A stretch of 64,000 nt of DNA from Mercenaria mercenaria (lineage: Eukaryota; Mollusca; Bivalvia; Venerida; Veneridae). The notes beneath the pieces are model-generated. The model did no database searches. It was not told the DNA's origin and was given only the letters and a program-made list of their open reading frames with translations. Numbering within the stretch: the first letter of the stretch is position 1; every line of letters starts with the position of its first letter. Shown one piece after another: positions 33,733 to 46,035 of the stretch. A program made the translations under genes and the position numbers. The stretch spans positions 9,608,501 through 9,672,500 of the forward strand of contig NC_069367.1 of NCBI RefSeq assembly GCF_021730395.1, in the 5' to 3' direction.

Positions 33733-36700
33733 ATGAATAACGGAAGGACATTACACCTCAACAGTGAAAATAAAGAACCATATGAGAATCATAGCAAGGA
33801 TAAAGCGGCTGATAAGCAGATAGATGTGGAGAAAGAAACTAAAGAAGAATCTCCAAAACAAAACGGGCTTCCCGTGGACAGAGGTTGGGCATGGGTTATA
33901 CTTTTTGGTAAGCTGCACCTTCTAACATTCGAGAAATTATAAATTTTATGGTGTATATATATATGGCTTTCTTCTTAGTATGTACAATGTAGCTAAAATA
34001 ATCTTCTAATTACAATGGAAATAGTATATATATATATCATATATCATCCAACATGATAATAAATTCTAGAATCATTTTTTCATCAGAAAACAAGAGCTGT
34101 CACTAATGGTGACAAATGCCCCCCGCAGCACCTTGACCTTTGACCTGGTGACCCCAAAGTCAGTAGGGGTGGTGTACTCAATAAATACTATCAGCATATG
34201 AAGTTTGAAGGTCCTGGGTGAAGTGGTTCGCATGTAAAGTGCCTTCATGCAAAAAGTTAACGTTGGCCCCTGAGACCTTGACCTTTGACCTGGTAACTCC
34301 AAAATCAGTAGGGGTGGTGTACTCAATAAATACTATCAGCACGTGAAGTTTGAATGTCCTGGGTGAAGTGGTTCGCGAGTAAAGTGCCTTCATGCAAAAA
34401 GTTAACGTTGGTCCTTGAGACCTTGACCTTTGACCTTGTAACTCCAAAATCAGTAGGGGTGGTGTACTCAATAAGTACTATCAACATGTGAAGTTTGAAG
34501 GTCCTGGGTGCAGTGATTCGCGAGTAAAGTGCCTTCATGCAAAAAGTTAACGTTGGCCCCTGTGACCTTGACCTTTGACCTGGTGACCCCAATTTCAGTA
34601 GGGATGTTGTACTCAATAAGTACTATCAGCACGTGAAGTTTGACGGTCCTGGATGCAGTGGTTCACAAGTAAAAGGCCTTCAAGCAAAAGGTTAACGTTG
34701 GCCCCTGTGACCTTGACCTTTGACCTGGTGACCCCAATGTCAGTAGGGTGGTATAGTTAATAAGTTCTATCAGCATGTGAAGTTTGAAGGTCCTGGGTAC
34801 AGTGGTTCGCGAGTAAAGTGCCTTCATGCAAAAAGTTAACGTTGTGACGAACGAACGAACGGACGGACAGTTGAAAACTGATATGCCTCCCTTTGGGGGC
34901 ATAAAAATATAGGTTGGCATGATTGCGGGGATGCTTAACAGCACTTATATACAAATTAGTTGCATATAACCGTTCTTCCCATTTTACGAAGACCATGCTA
35001 GCTACATAGTACAGGTACTGTTGCAATTATTAAATGATATTTTCCAGCTTCTTGGTGCAATTGTCTTCTGTCTATCGGAAGTTACAAAGCATTCGGTGTG
35101 TTATTCATAGAAATCCAGGCTAAATATGGCTCAAGTTCGTCCATGACGTCTTTGATTGCTAGTTGTTTAAATGGCACATACAGTTTTACTGGTAAGAGAA
35201 ATTATGATATAATCAATAAAAATGTTACAAACATCTCTGTTTCTTTTTACACGACAGCATATATAGGTAGGTGCGCTTAATCCATACCCTGCTAAATTTC
35301 TAAAATGAACTTACCCATCTTTCGATTTGGGCAATACCATAAACTGTTAAAAGGGATCCTTACCAAAACGATACTGACTGAATGGCGAACGGTGCAGGCT
35401 GATCATGATCTACAATAGTCGCAAAGGCAATATCAATTGTGTCCAGCATGATAAGCATTGAAAATAATTGTAATTTTACTTTCGCTCTCCAAATAAGATA
35501 CAATCATCCCGATTAAAATAGAAAAACCTGATCATTCCTAATATTTATGTAAGAAATCTCACCGAAGAACATAATTCCAATTAAATTCCGGAAGTACAAC
35601 GATTTTTTTATTAACTCATAAATAAAATTGTCGATGCTCAATTACTACCTGCTGTTTAGCACCTGCATTCTAGTCGCCGTTTCTAACGTTCGCAGGACCT
35701 ACCATACTTTTGATATATCTCCTGTCACTGTTCACAAATGTAATTATGAATTATTCGAACTAATACTCATTTGCCTGCTAAAATATATTTTATTCATTAA
35801 TTTTCTTTCAGCATTAATTGTCACAACAGTTGGCTTACGATATTTTAGCAGTAGACAGTTCATTGTATTAGGAGGCCTGATCATATCCGCAGCGTATATT
35901 CTGTCCGCATTCGCACCAACAGTAGAAATACTGATCCTTCTTCTTGGCTGTGTAAGTGGTAAGCTAATTTTTGTTTAAGATATTTCTGAGTAAAATAAAC
36001 AATTAATTCGCTTTTGCCGCATTGGGTGCTTCGACATTGGTAAGTTGTGCCAAAATTCTATGTCATTGGCGTATTAAAGGGAACAATGGTTACCAGCGTC
36101 AACATCTGGTGAGGGTATTCTATTAATCTACCAATGCGTCATATATTCATTAAAAATGACTTCCGTAAATTTAAATTACTTCGACATATTTGTATAAGGT
36201 GCTGTGCTGTTTGACTTGGACTTTTGTCTTCAATCGACTTTATTTTGCATGTAAAAAGTCGTAATATCTGTAGTATACGTGCACAAAATATCTGCGTGGG
36301 TATTACGGATGTCACCAATACATACCAAAAGCAGAACGAACCACTATCAACCCATATCGGTAACAATAGAAAAATTTCGTCCGTGCCAGTGTTTAAACGC
36401 AGAATGGCTTTCACTCGACAGAGAGTTTCTGGAAATGGACTTGCAGCTTATTATATATACTAGAAATATGTATGTACATTTTTGTATTTAAAACAGCTAG
36501 AGACCAATCATGTTTTTAATTTGTACAGGCTACTCTTTTAAAAGAATTATTCGCCAAATGAGTAGTTCGAATTTTATATAATTACATTACAAATGATGAT
36601 AAACGGTTTTGTTTCAGGTATAGCACATGGAATGATAACTGCACCAACAATGACACTCATTAGCCAGTATTTTGAAAAGTACCGAAGCCTCGCCAACTGC

Positions 36701-38530
36701 ATTGCTACCACAGGTGCTAGTGTTGGTTCTCTTATTTTCTCGGTTCTTATTCCTCATTGGATTGATGTGTATGCATTTTCTGGTACTGTCTTGCTGCTAG
36801 GCGGTGTGATGTTACAGATGACCATCTCCGGTTTGCTGATGCGTCCAACAACCTTTTACACTAAAGATACTACTAACACTGACAAAGAACGTGATACGGA
36901 TGAAGCGCAAAACGATAACAAAATTATTTGTGAAATCGACGAACAGAAAACGAATGGAGCTCTAAAATATACAAAACACGCAGACAAATTAAGCAAAGTT
37001 CTTAAAAGTGAAACAAGAAACGGTAGTCATTTAGAGCTGCAAAATGGACACAACATCAAAGGAGCAAGTTCACCTTTAATTGACGCCAAGTATTCTCCTG
37101 TTTCGTTACGTATCGCTGCAGCCCGGAACCGGAGGAAACGTACAATATCCGAACTCAGTAAAACGAGTCTTGCACATACAATGGGTAGTGCAGTTTCAGC
37201 TCTGAACAAATCTAGTATTGGAAGGTACGCAAGCACAGAACTTTCCTTTTCTTCTATGTTAGATCTGAGTTCAAAGACACAACAAGAACATAAAGAAAAA
37301 CATTCCGAAAACAAACAGACATGTGCATGTTTTAAAAGAGTCTGTTCCAAATTTGGCTCAGTTATTGACTGTGGGCCAATGAAAAGGATTCCGTTTCTAT
37401 TCTTTATTCCCTGTGGATGTTTTATCATAATGGTGTCAGCTATTGGGCTTTATCTACCAGCGTATGCCAAAGACTTAGGGATATCTTCCAAAAAGTGTGG
37501 ACTTCTAATAACCATAATAAGTGTCACTGATATGTGTGCGGCAATTTTCTGGGGTGTATTTGCAGACAAACAGTACATACGAAGGCACAAAATCCTATCC
37601 TTTGCAGTTGTGACGATGGGATTTGCAACTTGTTTTACTCCACTGTTCAAAACGTATACTGCATGTGTGGTATACAGTGTGATTTATGGAATATTTGGTC
37701 GTGTATACTTCAGTCTGTACCCAGTAATTCTGGTCGACTTTATAGGTCTCGAAAATTTGCGAAGTGCACTTGGTATTTTCGGTCTTGCACAGACAGCCAC
37801 ATCAGCGGGTTTGCAGCCTGTCATAGGTACGACATTACTCTTCTCTGTTCTACATGTGATAGGCTATCAACTTAAGCTTGGTCATTCGAGTTTGATACGT
37901 AAAGTTGAAATACTGTTATAATGTTACATTACTATTGTACCTAAGCTTACAGATACGTTAATGATGAGCTATTTGTTATGGTTGAAAGCTTTAGAATTGA
38001 CCAGAATTTCAACTTAACACGTTTCCATTCACTAGCTTAGTTTAAGTTTTCAAACTATCGCATGGAAATATCACTAGAGTCAGAAAACTAAGATGTTCAC
38101 TATACTATTTTTCTTTTAATGCTTGTATATGACTGTTGGACTATTTTAGTTGTCGGCCCGTTTGTATTAATATTTCCAATTAATTACGATAGTATTGTTC
38201 GATCTGCACGATACACAAGGACTACCAAGGGAAAATTTAAGAAAATGAATATCTTTTTAAACCTTTATTTAAAATTTTACAAAACTTATTCTGTATTTTT
38301 TCTTCCTTTTAATATTGAATAGAACAAACCGAACCGACTAAAATAATTTATCCTGCATATGTTGCACAGGTGTGATGAGGGACCACTTTGAATCGTATTC
38401 ACCTGGAATGCTGCTGATATCAACAATGATTATGATTGGTGGACTGTGGATACTCACGTTACCCTTTGCAGAAAAATATGAACAACGCAGGAACAGACAA
38501 AATATACAGGAGAAAGATATGGAACCATAG
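33733..38530 (+). CDS. SLC16 (monocarboxylate transporter-like) gene B, complete
   Basis: Five coding exons: 33733-33907, 35048-35191, 35812-35958, 36618-37826 and 38370-38530, with the same phases and the same lengths for exons 1-3 as gene A, giving 611 residues. An in-frame upstream ATG exists (about 33682), but the start at 33733 aligns with gene A. Signatures: DRGWAW before TM1, YFEKYRSLA before TM5, long cytosolic loop with RRKRTIS, and TM8 with VTDMCAAIFWGVFAD (Asp kept, Arg306 equivalent replaced by Ala). It is a plasma-membrane solute carrier with unknown substrate. Intron 1 holds a tandem-repeat element and intron 2 a MITE. Copy C matches B more closely than A in exons and also in introns and 3' flank, so B is the likely parent of C. 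No disruption seen. Confidence 0.92.
34088..34915. mobile_element. Tandem-repeat element with ATGCCCCC ends, in intron 1 of gene B
   Basis: Five units of about 145 bp (anchors CTTGACCTTTGACCTGGTGA, GTGAAGTTTGAAGGTCCTGG, GCCTTCATGCAAAAAGTTAA). The left edge has ACAAATGCCCCCCGC and the right edge TTTGGGGGCATAAA, so the block is bounded by inverted GCCCCC/GGGGGC ends. A tail GACGAACGAACGAACGGACG precedes the right end. It is distinct from but related in layout to the array at 1-1415. Open frames on the minus strand across it are repeat artefacts. Confidence 0.85.
35277..35456 (-). mobile_element. TTAACC MITE in intron 2 of gene B
   Basis: TTAATCCATACCCTGCTAAA at left and GTCCAGCATGATAAG at right, reversed relative to the copy at 1731; the central hairpin is shortened. 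Confidence 0.75.
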
Positions 38531-39329
38531 CTCTTATACTAGAATTGAACAAAGAACTATTAAACGGAGTCATTGTGTTTTGAAAACTCCTACGTGAGAT
38601 ATAAGGTGTATACATGTATGTCATTCATTGAAAAAATGTTAAGAATTCCCATTTTAAAACATGGAATAAGAATGGAGTATGTCCAACCTACAGTATCGAA
38701 TGGTATCTTCAAATAGATTTTGTTTTCTTTTTGGATTGTTATGGGGCGAACAAGATCTGAACTTTGTTAAACATAATTATCATTCCTAAGATATAAATAT
38801 AAAAAACCGGAAAGAAAACATTTAAGAATGACACCGAGTACAAAAGGTAAAAGTCATTGTTTTAACGTTACTTAGTAACTTGTTGAATCTTCTGTTGAAC
38901 TTTATCTTTCCTTGGAATTGCATGATGTCATGTCTGTCAATCAATGGGTTATACATTGCTGTAAATTCCCTTCGCACAGTAAAGCTAGTAAAATTTATCT
39001 TCTTCCACTGGATATTAGCAATTTCCACATGTTTACAATATATCTGAAATTGGATCAAAACCTTGGGACGATGAAGGTACGCAAATTTTACGTGTTCCGT
39101 ATACAAAGGTCATAATATCTAGTACCGCTTGACTTCGAATCATTTTCTTTTCTTTCTTTTCGTTTCAAAAATGTCAGTTCTCTAGAATAGAGTCCATAAA
39201 ATCATAATACATATTTACAAAGCGCATTCCCGTTGTTCAAACAAACAGCTTCGTAAAATACCGTTCCAAATTCGAAGTAACACAGTAGCAAATTACCAGT
39301 GGCTTATGATTATCTGAATCACAAAGACA

Positions 39330-40381
39330 GTATACGAAAAGGGGGATAACCTTTAGTTATATTTGTCAATATTTCAACTTTCATTTCAATATCTTCAATA
39401 CCATTCAAATTACATTACGGACGAGGAACATGTTAAGGGGTTAAATATGAAGAAGAGAACGGATTGCACAAAACAATTTGGAAGTCTTGCCAAAGCTATT
39501 AAATCAGCAGTTGGTAGCTTTCAGCCTTACTTGCGGATTTTCCTCGGTTGTTATCTTAAAATAAAACGAAGGCCATATCTTCCTTCAGAACGATATGCAA
39601 CGCTGATTTTGTGCTTTGATGCTGTGAGGTGGACATATATACCATGACTGACAAACATTCAGCTGAACCCAACGGAATTAGTGTCCTGATGTCGGTTAGA
39701 CACGAAACTGCAATGTCGACCTTTAGCTCTACGAATAAATGTCAAAACAACAGAGTCCTATTTCCCCAAAGAGTATTGAAAAATGTAATCTATGAACAGA
39801 TGGTTCTGGTATGCAGAATAGGTAGGAGAATAGTTTCTGTACAAGACACTATGCATTTTTGGACTTTTGCTTTTACTCACTGTGATCTATACATAGTCCA
39901 AATGTCCGTTTTATTAGAATCACAATAGATGGTATGCACAATGACATGTCAGAAAAGCGCTACTTTCAATACTGTACACGAACGTTTACTGATATAACTT
40001 ATATGTTATTCTATGCCCAAAAGACACTTATAAACTCCTCTTAAACTACAGCGATAAACACGTGTCTGACTGCAACCGTCACCTTTCGAGTTGTCTGTGT
40101 CTGAGAAGAGGAGATGAGAAAGTCACTGTTCAATATCCAGATTTCTATTCGACAAAACCTTCAATGACCTTCAACGTATTCATATTAATGGGTTTTCTCT
40201 ACTTAGTGCAGGATCGAAAGGCTTATGAGCGTAGCTACATTTAAAACATGCAACTTAAGTAAAATTACACTGATGGTTATTCTCATAAGTAAATAATGGA
40301 TGCTATCAAACAAACACCAAGATTTAAAGTTCACTGTTTTCAAACTCTCATCACTTTTTGACAAACTTGTTACCAAGCTGA
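39330..40381. other. Intergenic, nothing assigned
   Basis: Open frames at 39629-39928 and 40062-40244 show no recognised family. 38.8-39.33 kb is homologous to the 3' flank of copy C (51.46-51.93 kb). Confidence 0.35.
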
Positions 40382-41583
40382 CTAGTCCATACAGTCTTTC
40401 AAAGTCACATGATCATAAACGGCCTTGGCAAAATGTTTGCAATTGCTGATGAGCCAATTGTACTTTTTCTTCAGTTCATTTTCTTCGTAAAGCCAGTATA
40501 TCAAATCAAACATACACTTTTTACCTTTATTCTCTGCCATAAGCTTAATGGCGTTCCTTTCCTTTCGTCTGTACTTATCCCTAACAGCTTCTAGACTTTT
40601 GCTTCTTTGTAAAGTAATTCCTTCAGAATTCTTTTCAATAGACCACCACCAGTTTTACATTTGAAACACTATAAATAGATGACAGAGCAGAAATTGCGTA
40701 ACTTGCCACGATGACAGCTTTTGCTTGTACATAAGGACGTTAGTTATTTGTTCCCGTCTATCTACAAGATTCTTTAGTTTGTTAATCAGTTCAGATTCCT
40801 CAATATCGTAATATGCTCCCGAGTCTTCGTCTGCCTCAGTGTCGAAATATATCTTATAGGTCCACGCTTCTCCATTTTTAGTACCACTGCTACCAGATTT
40901 ACCAGAACTTGAATCTGAACCTGAACTCTTTGACCCTGAACTACTTGAACCTGAACTCTTTGACCCTGAACTACTTGAACCTGAACTCTTTGACCCTGCA
41001 CTACTTGAACCTGAACTCTTTGACCCTGCACTACTTGAACCTGAACTCTTTGACCCTGCACTACTTGAACCTGAACTCTTTGACCCTGCACTACTTGAAC
41101 CTGAACTCTTTGACCCTGCACTACTTGAACCTGAACTCTTTGACCCTGCACTACTTGAACCTGAACTCTTTGACCCTGAACTACTTGAACCTGAACTCTT
41201 TGACCCTGAACTACTTGAACCTGAACTCTTTGACCCTGCACTACTTGAACCTGAACTCTTTGACCCTGAACTACTTGAACCTGAACTCTTTGACCCTGCA
41301 CTACTTGAACCTGAACTCTTTGACCCTGCACTACTTGAACCTGAACTCTTTGACCCTGCACTACTTGAACCTGAACTCTTTGACCCTGCACTACTTGAAC
41401 CTGAACTCTTTGACCCTGAACTACTTGAACCTGAACTCTTTGACCCTGAACTACTTGAACCTGAACTCTTTGACCCTGAACTACTTGAACCTGAACTCTT
41501 TGACCCTGAACTACTTGAACCAGAACTATTTGACCCTGAACTACTTGACCAGAACTATTTGAATCTGAACTTGAAGCACCCAT
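40382..41583 (-). pseudogene. Ser/Gly 10-residue-repeat protein with NCKHFAK-box domain
   Basis: An ATG at 41583 follows a TTTTTTCAG acceptor and encodes MGASSSDSNSSG. One base appears to be missing near 41549, and the Ser frame then reads 21 repeats of a 10-residue unit (SGSKSSGSSS with Ser or Ala alternating at one position), followed by an acidic stretch (AWTYKIYFDTEADEDSG, ELINKLKNLVDRREQ). Between about 40735 and 40658 the protein-like reading (AKAVIVASYAISALSSIY) lies in another frame. The original frame resumes at 40654 as WWWSIEKNSEGITLQRSK and ends DLIYWLYEENELKKKYNWL, SNCKHFAKAVYDHV, stop at 40382. I associate this last domain with an uncharacterised metazoan family; the NCxHFAK box resembles the cysteine motif of LRAT/NlpC-like folds (inference). 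Three one-base shifts imply a recent pseudogene or indel errors. Other frames across the repeat are open too (QGQRVQVQVV, LNLNSLTLNY), but only the Ser frame connects to protein-like sequence. Confidence 0.6.
40911..41548. repeat. 30-bp minisatellite, 21 units
   Basis: Unit CTACTTGAACCTGAACTCTT plus TGACCCTGAA. The only recurrent variation is GACCCTGAA against GACCCTGCA (10 and 11 units). Near-zero divergence points to very recent expansion or gene conversion. Confidence 0.95.
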
Positions 41584-41587
41584 TTCT

Positions 41588-41637
41588 GAAAAAATGTTTC
41601 ATGTACTTTTTTTTTCAAAGTACATGAAACATTTTTC
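41588..41637. repeat. Inverted repeat beside the splice acceptor
   Basis: AAAAATGTTTCATGTACTTT and AAAGTACATGAAACATTTTT face each other around a short T-rich loop. The hairpin lies directly upstream of the acceptor of the Ser-repeat gene. Confidence 0.85.
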
Positions 41638-41639
41638 GT

Positions 41640-42680
41640 CTGCCTTATCAATTTCACTATATGTGCAATTAATACAGTTATAAATTCAATTTTTCTAATG
41701 TATTCTGTTTAAATCAAAAGTAGTCATTTAAAACATCAAAAGAAGTCGGATTCTTTTATTTTCCAAAATATCGGAAGCAGCCCGTACAAATATTTATTGA
41801 ATTTGACCTTTGTAGTAACAATTCACAGTTCACAGCTGTCTATTTTCGAACAAATCACTAGTAATTAAACGAACCTTATTTGAAAAATTGATAATTTGAA
41901 GTTTTGATCGTTATATATCTTCCGTGTTTAAGCGAGGAGTGCTGGAGACATGAATTCAATAGAATCAATATCATGTTTAATTAGTGGCACAACGAGATTT
42001 TTGTTTAAAACACTGATATAATACTGGTTTAAAAGAGCTATAAGCATATATAATTGCACCACATGCTTTTGTATTTTATCAATTCAATGTCATAGTATAC
42101 TAACATTGTTGAAGCAATGTCAGGCGTTTTAAATACACAAGATGAGAAAGATAAAGACTAGACTACAGCATATATATATAACATAAAGTTGGACACAAAC
42201 CATTCCTTCAAAATTTATATATCAAGATCAAAGCACTAAGAGTACTGATGGGTCGGGGCAATTCAGATATATTTATAACATGGCAGAATAGATTTACTCC
42301 GGAAATCAGTTTACGTCTGGTATTTTCGAGATTCATGCACGCGCTGTGGGTACGAACAAACCAGTCTATAAATAGATGAAACTATGTAGCTTTGAAATAT
42401 GTCAAAATACTAAACTCACACACGAACACAAATTCAACCTTATTGTATGAATTCTATATATAATGACTTTAACGTATCTGTCTTTGGTATCCGCAATATG
42501 TGTACCTACACTGATTTGGAAACACCCAGTTCCAGATTAAGACTATTCACTAACAAGTGCTGTCACAGGAGACAATGCACTCGACTATTTCTATGCTGGA
42601 TAGGGAAACTGGACACATCTGAGGAAACTGGAGCTGTCACTGGAGTAGTTAATGACTCCAATGGTGGATAAAGATATTGC
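41640..42680. other. Non-coding stretch, nothing assigned
   Basis: AT-rich; would be intron or 5' flank of the minus-strand Ser-repeat gene. The frame at 42447-42671 has no recognised family. Confidence 0.35.
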
Positions 42681-42684
42681 ACAA

Positions 42685-43820
42685 TAGCTTGAGTCTGTGT
42701 CAAAAATATTAAGTAATAAGAGAAGTAAAGATGAAGTGTATCAAAACATTATATAAGTATAACTTTAAGCATAAAGAGGACATAATTCATAAAACATTGG
42801 TGCAAGAGTTATGCATCATGTGTCCTATAATGTGGGCGATGATGTGGAACAACTACTTCAAGTTTAGATCAAATGCATTTCGTAATTAAGATATAGTGAA
42901 AATTCACCAAAATTAACCTTAAAATCTAGGTAATAGGGGCATAATTCATGAATAAAAATGGAACCAGAATTATGCCCCTTTGTCATATGATGTGGCTGGA
43001 ACAACTATTTTAAGTTTGAATCAAATCCATTTAGTAATAACTGAAATAGAGTGAAAGTGTATCAAATTTCTACCTGAAATTCTAAGTAAAAGGGGGATAA
43101 TTCATGAAATATTAGTGCAAGAGTTATGGCCCTTTTGTCATAAGATGTGTGTGATGATGTTGAACAACTTTTTTAAGTTTGAATCAAACCAATTTAGTAA
43201 TACTGATATGTGAACGTGCATCAAAACTTTAACCTAAAATTCTAAGTAAAAAGGGCGATAATTCATTAAATATTGGTAACAGAGTTATGGGCCTATAGTG
43301 TCATATGATGAGGGAGATGATGTGGAATAACTACTTTCAGTTTGAATCAAATCCATTCAGGAAAAACTGAGAAAGAGTGAAATGTATTAAACCTTTAACC
43401 TGAAATTCTAAGTAAAAAGGGGATGACAATTCATGAAATATTGGGTGCGAGAGTTGTGTCCTTGGAGCCATATGATGTGGGTGATGATGAAAAATACCTG
43501 TTCTAAGTTTAAAGCAATCCATCAAGTAATTACAGAGATAAGGAGAAAAAAGTGAAAGTGTAAAGAAACTTTAACCAAGGTGGGGAAAAACGCCGACGCC
43601 GGGGTAAGTATGATAACTCTCAATACACTTTGTATAGTCGAGCTAAAACATAGCCATATGATGTGGGTAGTGATGAGGGGTAATTATTTTAAGCTTAAAA
43701 CAAATTGATCAAGAGATAGGGAAAGTGCATTGCAACTTTAACCAAGATGCCGACGCGATAGGACGCCGACACCAGGTCTAGTAAAACAGCTCTCCATACT
43801 TTAATAGTATAGTCGAGCTA
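42685..43820. repeat. ~158-bp tandem units with two GAGCTAAAA tails
   Basis: The anchor ATAATTCAT recurs near 42784, 42941, 43098, 43256 and 43427, always followed by ATATTGGT-like, GAGTTATG and GTCATATGATGTGGGTGATG phrases. The array ends AACGCCGACGCCGGGG and TATAGTCGAGCTAAAA (43638). A second partial unit follows with its own GACGCCGACACC and TATAGTCGAGCTAAAA tail near 43815. Confidence 0.85.
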
Positions 43821-43824
43821 AAAA

Positions 43825-44579
43825 GCACCTTCAAGGATATGATAAGTCGGCCCCATTTGCAAGCAGACTTCTATTTAAAAAACACGAGAATAATTCTTTG
43901 AGCCTGATAAACACTCTTGTACCTTTATGTGAAATATGATCCGACACACTAACTTGACCTGTCAATTCCAAAGATGTTTTTATTGAGGACATTGTACAAT
44001 AAAGGTGGCTGCCAGCAAACAGATTGTCATTTAAATCTTCAGTTTGAGTATCAGAACAGGTTATTCACAGTAATCAGAAATATTAGGCAACTTTGAACAC
44101 ATTGTCCACCCATAGTTATCTACTAGGTGTCACAATAAAGGTCTGGCCGGTAGTCGCCCTTTAGAAGCCCCTTATAATGAACTAAACGAGGTGAAAGGTC
44201 ATTTGATGCATATTTTGATATGTGTCACTTGTATCTTTGTCATTTATCAGTGTAGAATAACAACAATGGTATCAAAATGAAACCAGGGTTTTGTTCATTT
44301 ATTTACAAAAAACATAATAAAATTTTCTCATTTACAAACTTATGAATATTCATGAAAACTTGAGCCGATAATTCGTTAAATAAGACATTTTCAAATAATA
44401 CAAAGATCAAAACTTCATTATTAGTGTTTATAAATGGACAAAAATAAGCAGAATTACATTTGAAACATTACAAATATATCAAATATGCATTTAAAACACA
44501 TTTAGTATTAAAGGAATACAGTCATACATGCCACCCGTGGTATCCTTTGTATACATGCAAACTTAGATCAATGCAAAGT
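43825..44579. other. Non-coding stretch, nothing assigned
   Basis: No gene or repeat recognised; AT-rich. Confidence 0.35.
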
Positions 44580-45150
44580 TGTGAAGCGTTATCAGTATAT
44601 GTCCTAACTGGCATTTATTTACAGCTAGGATGACTTGTCTGTATACACGGGATACACATGTGGTCAGTCTGTATAACCTGATACCCAAAATGGCCTGCAT
44701 CTATACTTAGGCACCCTCTTTGTATGCCATGGTCACTAGTGTATCTGTATGTATAGCTTACCTGACCTGTATCTATATCCATGATACCCAGATTGACCTG
44801 TATATCTATGATACATTGGGTGCCTTTCTGTATACTAGGGATATCCGTATTGCCATACATATAGGCCCTTGATAGCCTGTATGTCTACAATGGATACCAC
44901 GAGTGGCATGTTTGTACTCCTAGGATACCTATAGTTTTCTGTATATATATCCAGGATGACCTTAATTTATTTCTAGTATACCCTGAGTGGTCTCTATGTA
45001 TAGCAAGTTTACGGATAGCGGTACCCAGGATCCAGTAGTGGCCTGTAGTTATAGCCAATACGACCTGGCAGTATACCCAGGATACCTGCCTTTATACCTA
45101 GGGTTTACCGGTGGCATGTATTTATTCCCAGGATATTAATACACTGGTAT

Positions 45151-45772
45151 GAAACGTTGCCTACGGTACATTGTAAGTGATAATTTTGTACTTACACACA
45201 TGTTAGTTAGTCGAAATTACACGTACGACTGACTACAAATGTATTCAAGATTACTGCGCCCCTCGCGATGCCTGTGGCACCACCGAGATGCCCGCGGCAC
45301 TTAACTAAAAGGTTGGCAGAACGAGGGAATACCTTTTCCTGGACATGTATTATATCTCAATCGATAAGATATCATGTCTTTATATAATACAAGACAGAAA
45401 TAGATCATTCTTTTTAGCGGGAGATAAAATGACTCGAAATATTCACTTCTTCTGTAATTTTCTTGCCACTCTGCCCAATCAAAAACACGCGCAAAATAAC
45501 AATATATCATATTTCTTCACAATCTGGGCATAGATGTGTCGGAAAGACACAACTACATTCCGCTGCATTTCCCGATTTCTCAAAAGTTTTTCCGTTTTCT
45601 CAAAAGTTTTTACTGTAAAAAAAAAAACCAAAAACAAAATTACTAACCGTGAGTGTAATATTTTTAAACATCCTGCTCAATGCCTGCGCCGTCAGAAGCC
45701 CGATGCCTTCATTTCAGCGGGGCGCATTTTGTGCCGCAGGCAACGTGTCATACCCGTGTCATAGTGGTGACA
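45151..45772. mobile_element. Insert in the satellite with weak inverted ends
   Basis: CGATGCCTGTGGCACC near 45267 and GTGCCGCAGGCAACG near 45733 are inverted, suggesting a MITE-like insertion. CGGGAATACC-type satellite sequence resumes on the right. Confidence 0.35.
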
Positions 45773-46035
45773 TTAAGTAAATAGTCAGGGTGACCGGATA
45801 CTCAAGGTGGCCTACCTAGGATACACTCTGGTAACCTGTCTATATACCAAGCATACTCAACGTATATACTGGCCTAGTGTATAGCAACGATGGTCTGCCT
45901 GTATACCTAGGTTTTTGACTCAGAAAGTCTTATATGTAAACCCGGGATAGATATCCATAATGGCCAGGATATATGGCCACGATGGCATGATTGTATATCA
46001 TGGCTACACAGAGTGGCCTGGCTCTATACCTCGGG

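Noticed and set aside
34072-35026. Repeated minus-strand ORFs reading TPTDFGVTRSKVKV
   Set aside because: They are translations of the 145-bp tandem units and extend beyond the element into unique intron sequence without conservation.
40909-41562. Plus-strand LNLNSLTLNY repeat ORF and minus-strand QGQRVQVQVV ORF
   Set aside because: Any stop-free 30-bp unit gives such frames. Only the Ser frame continues into non-repetitive protein-like sequence on the minus strand.
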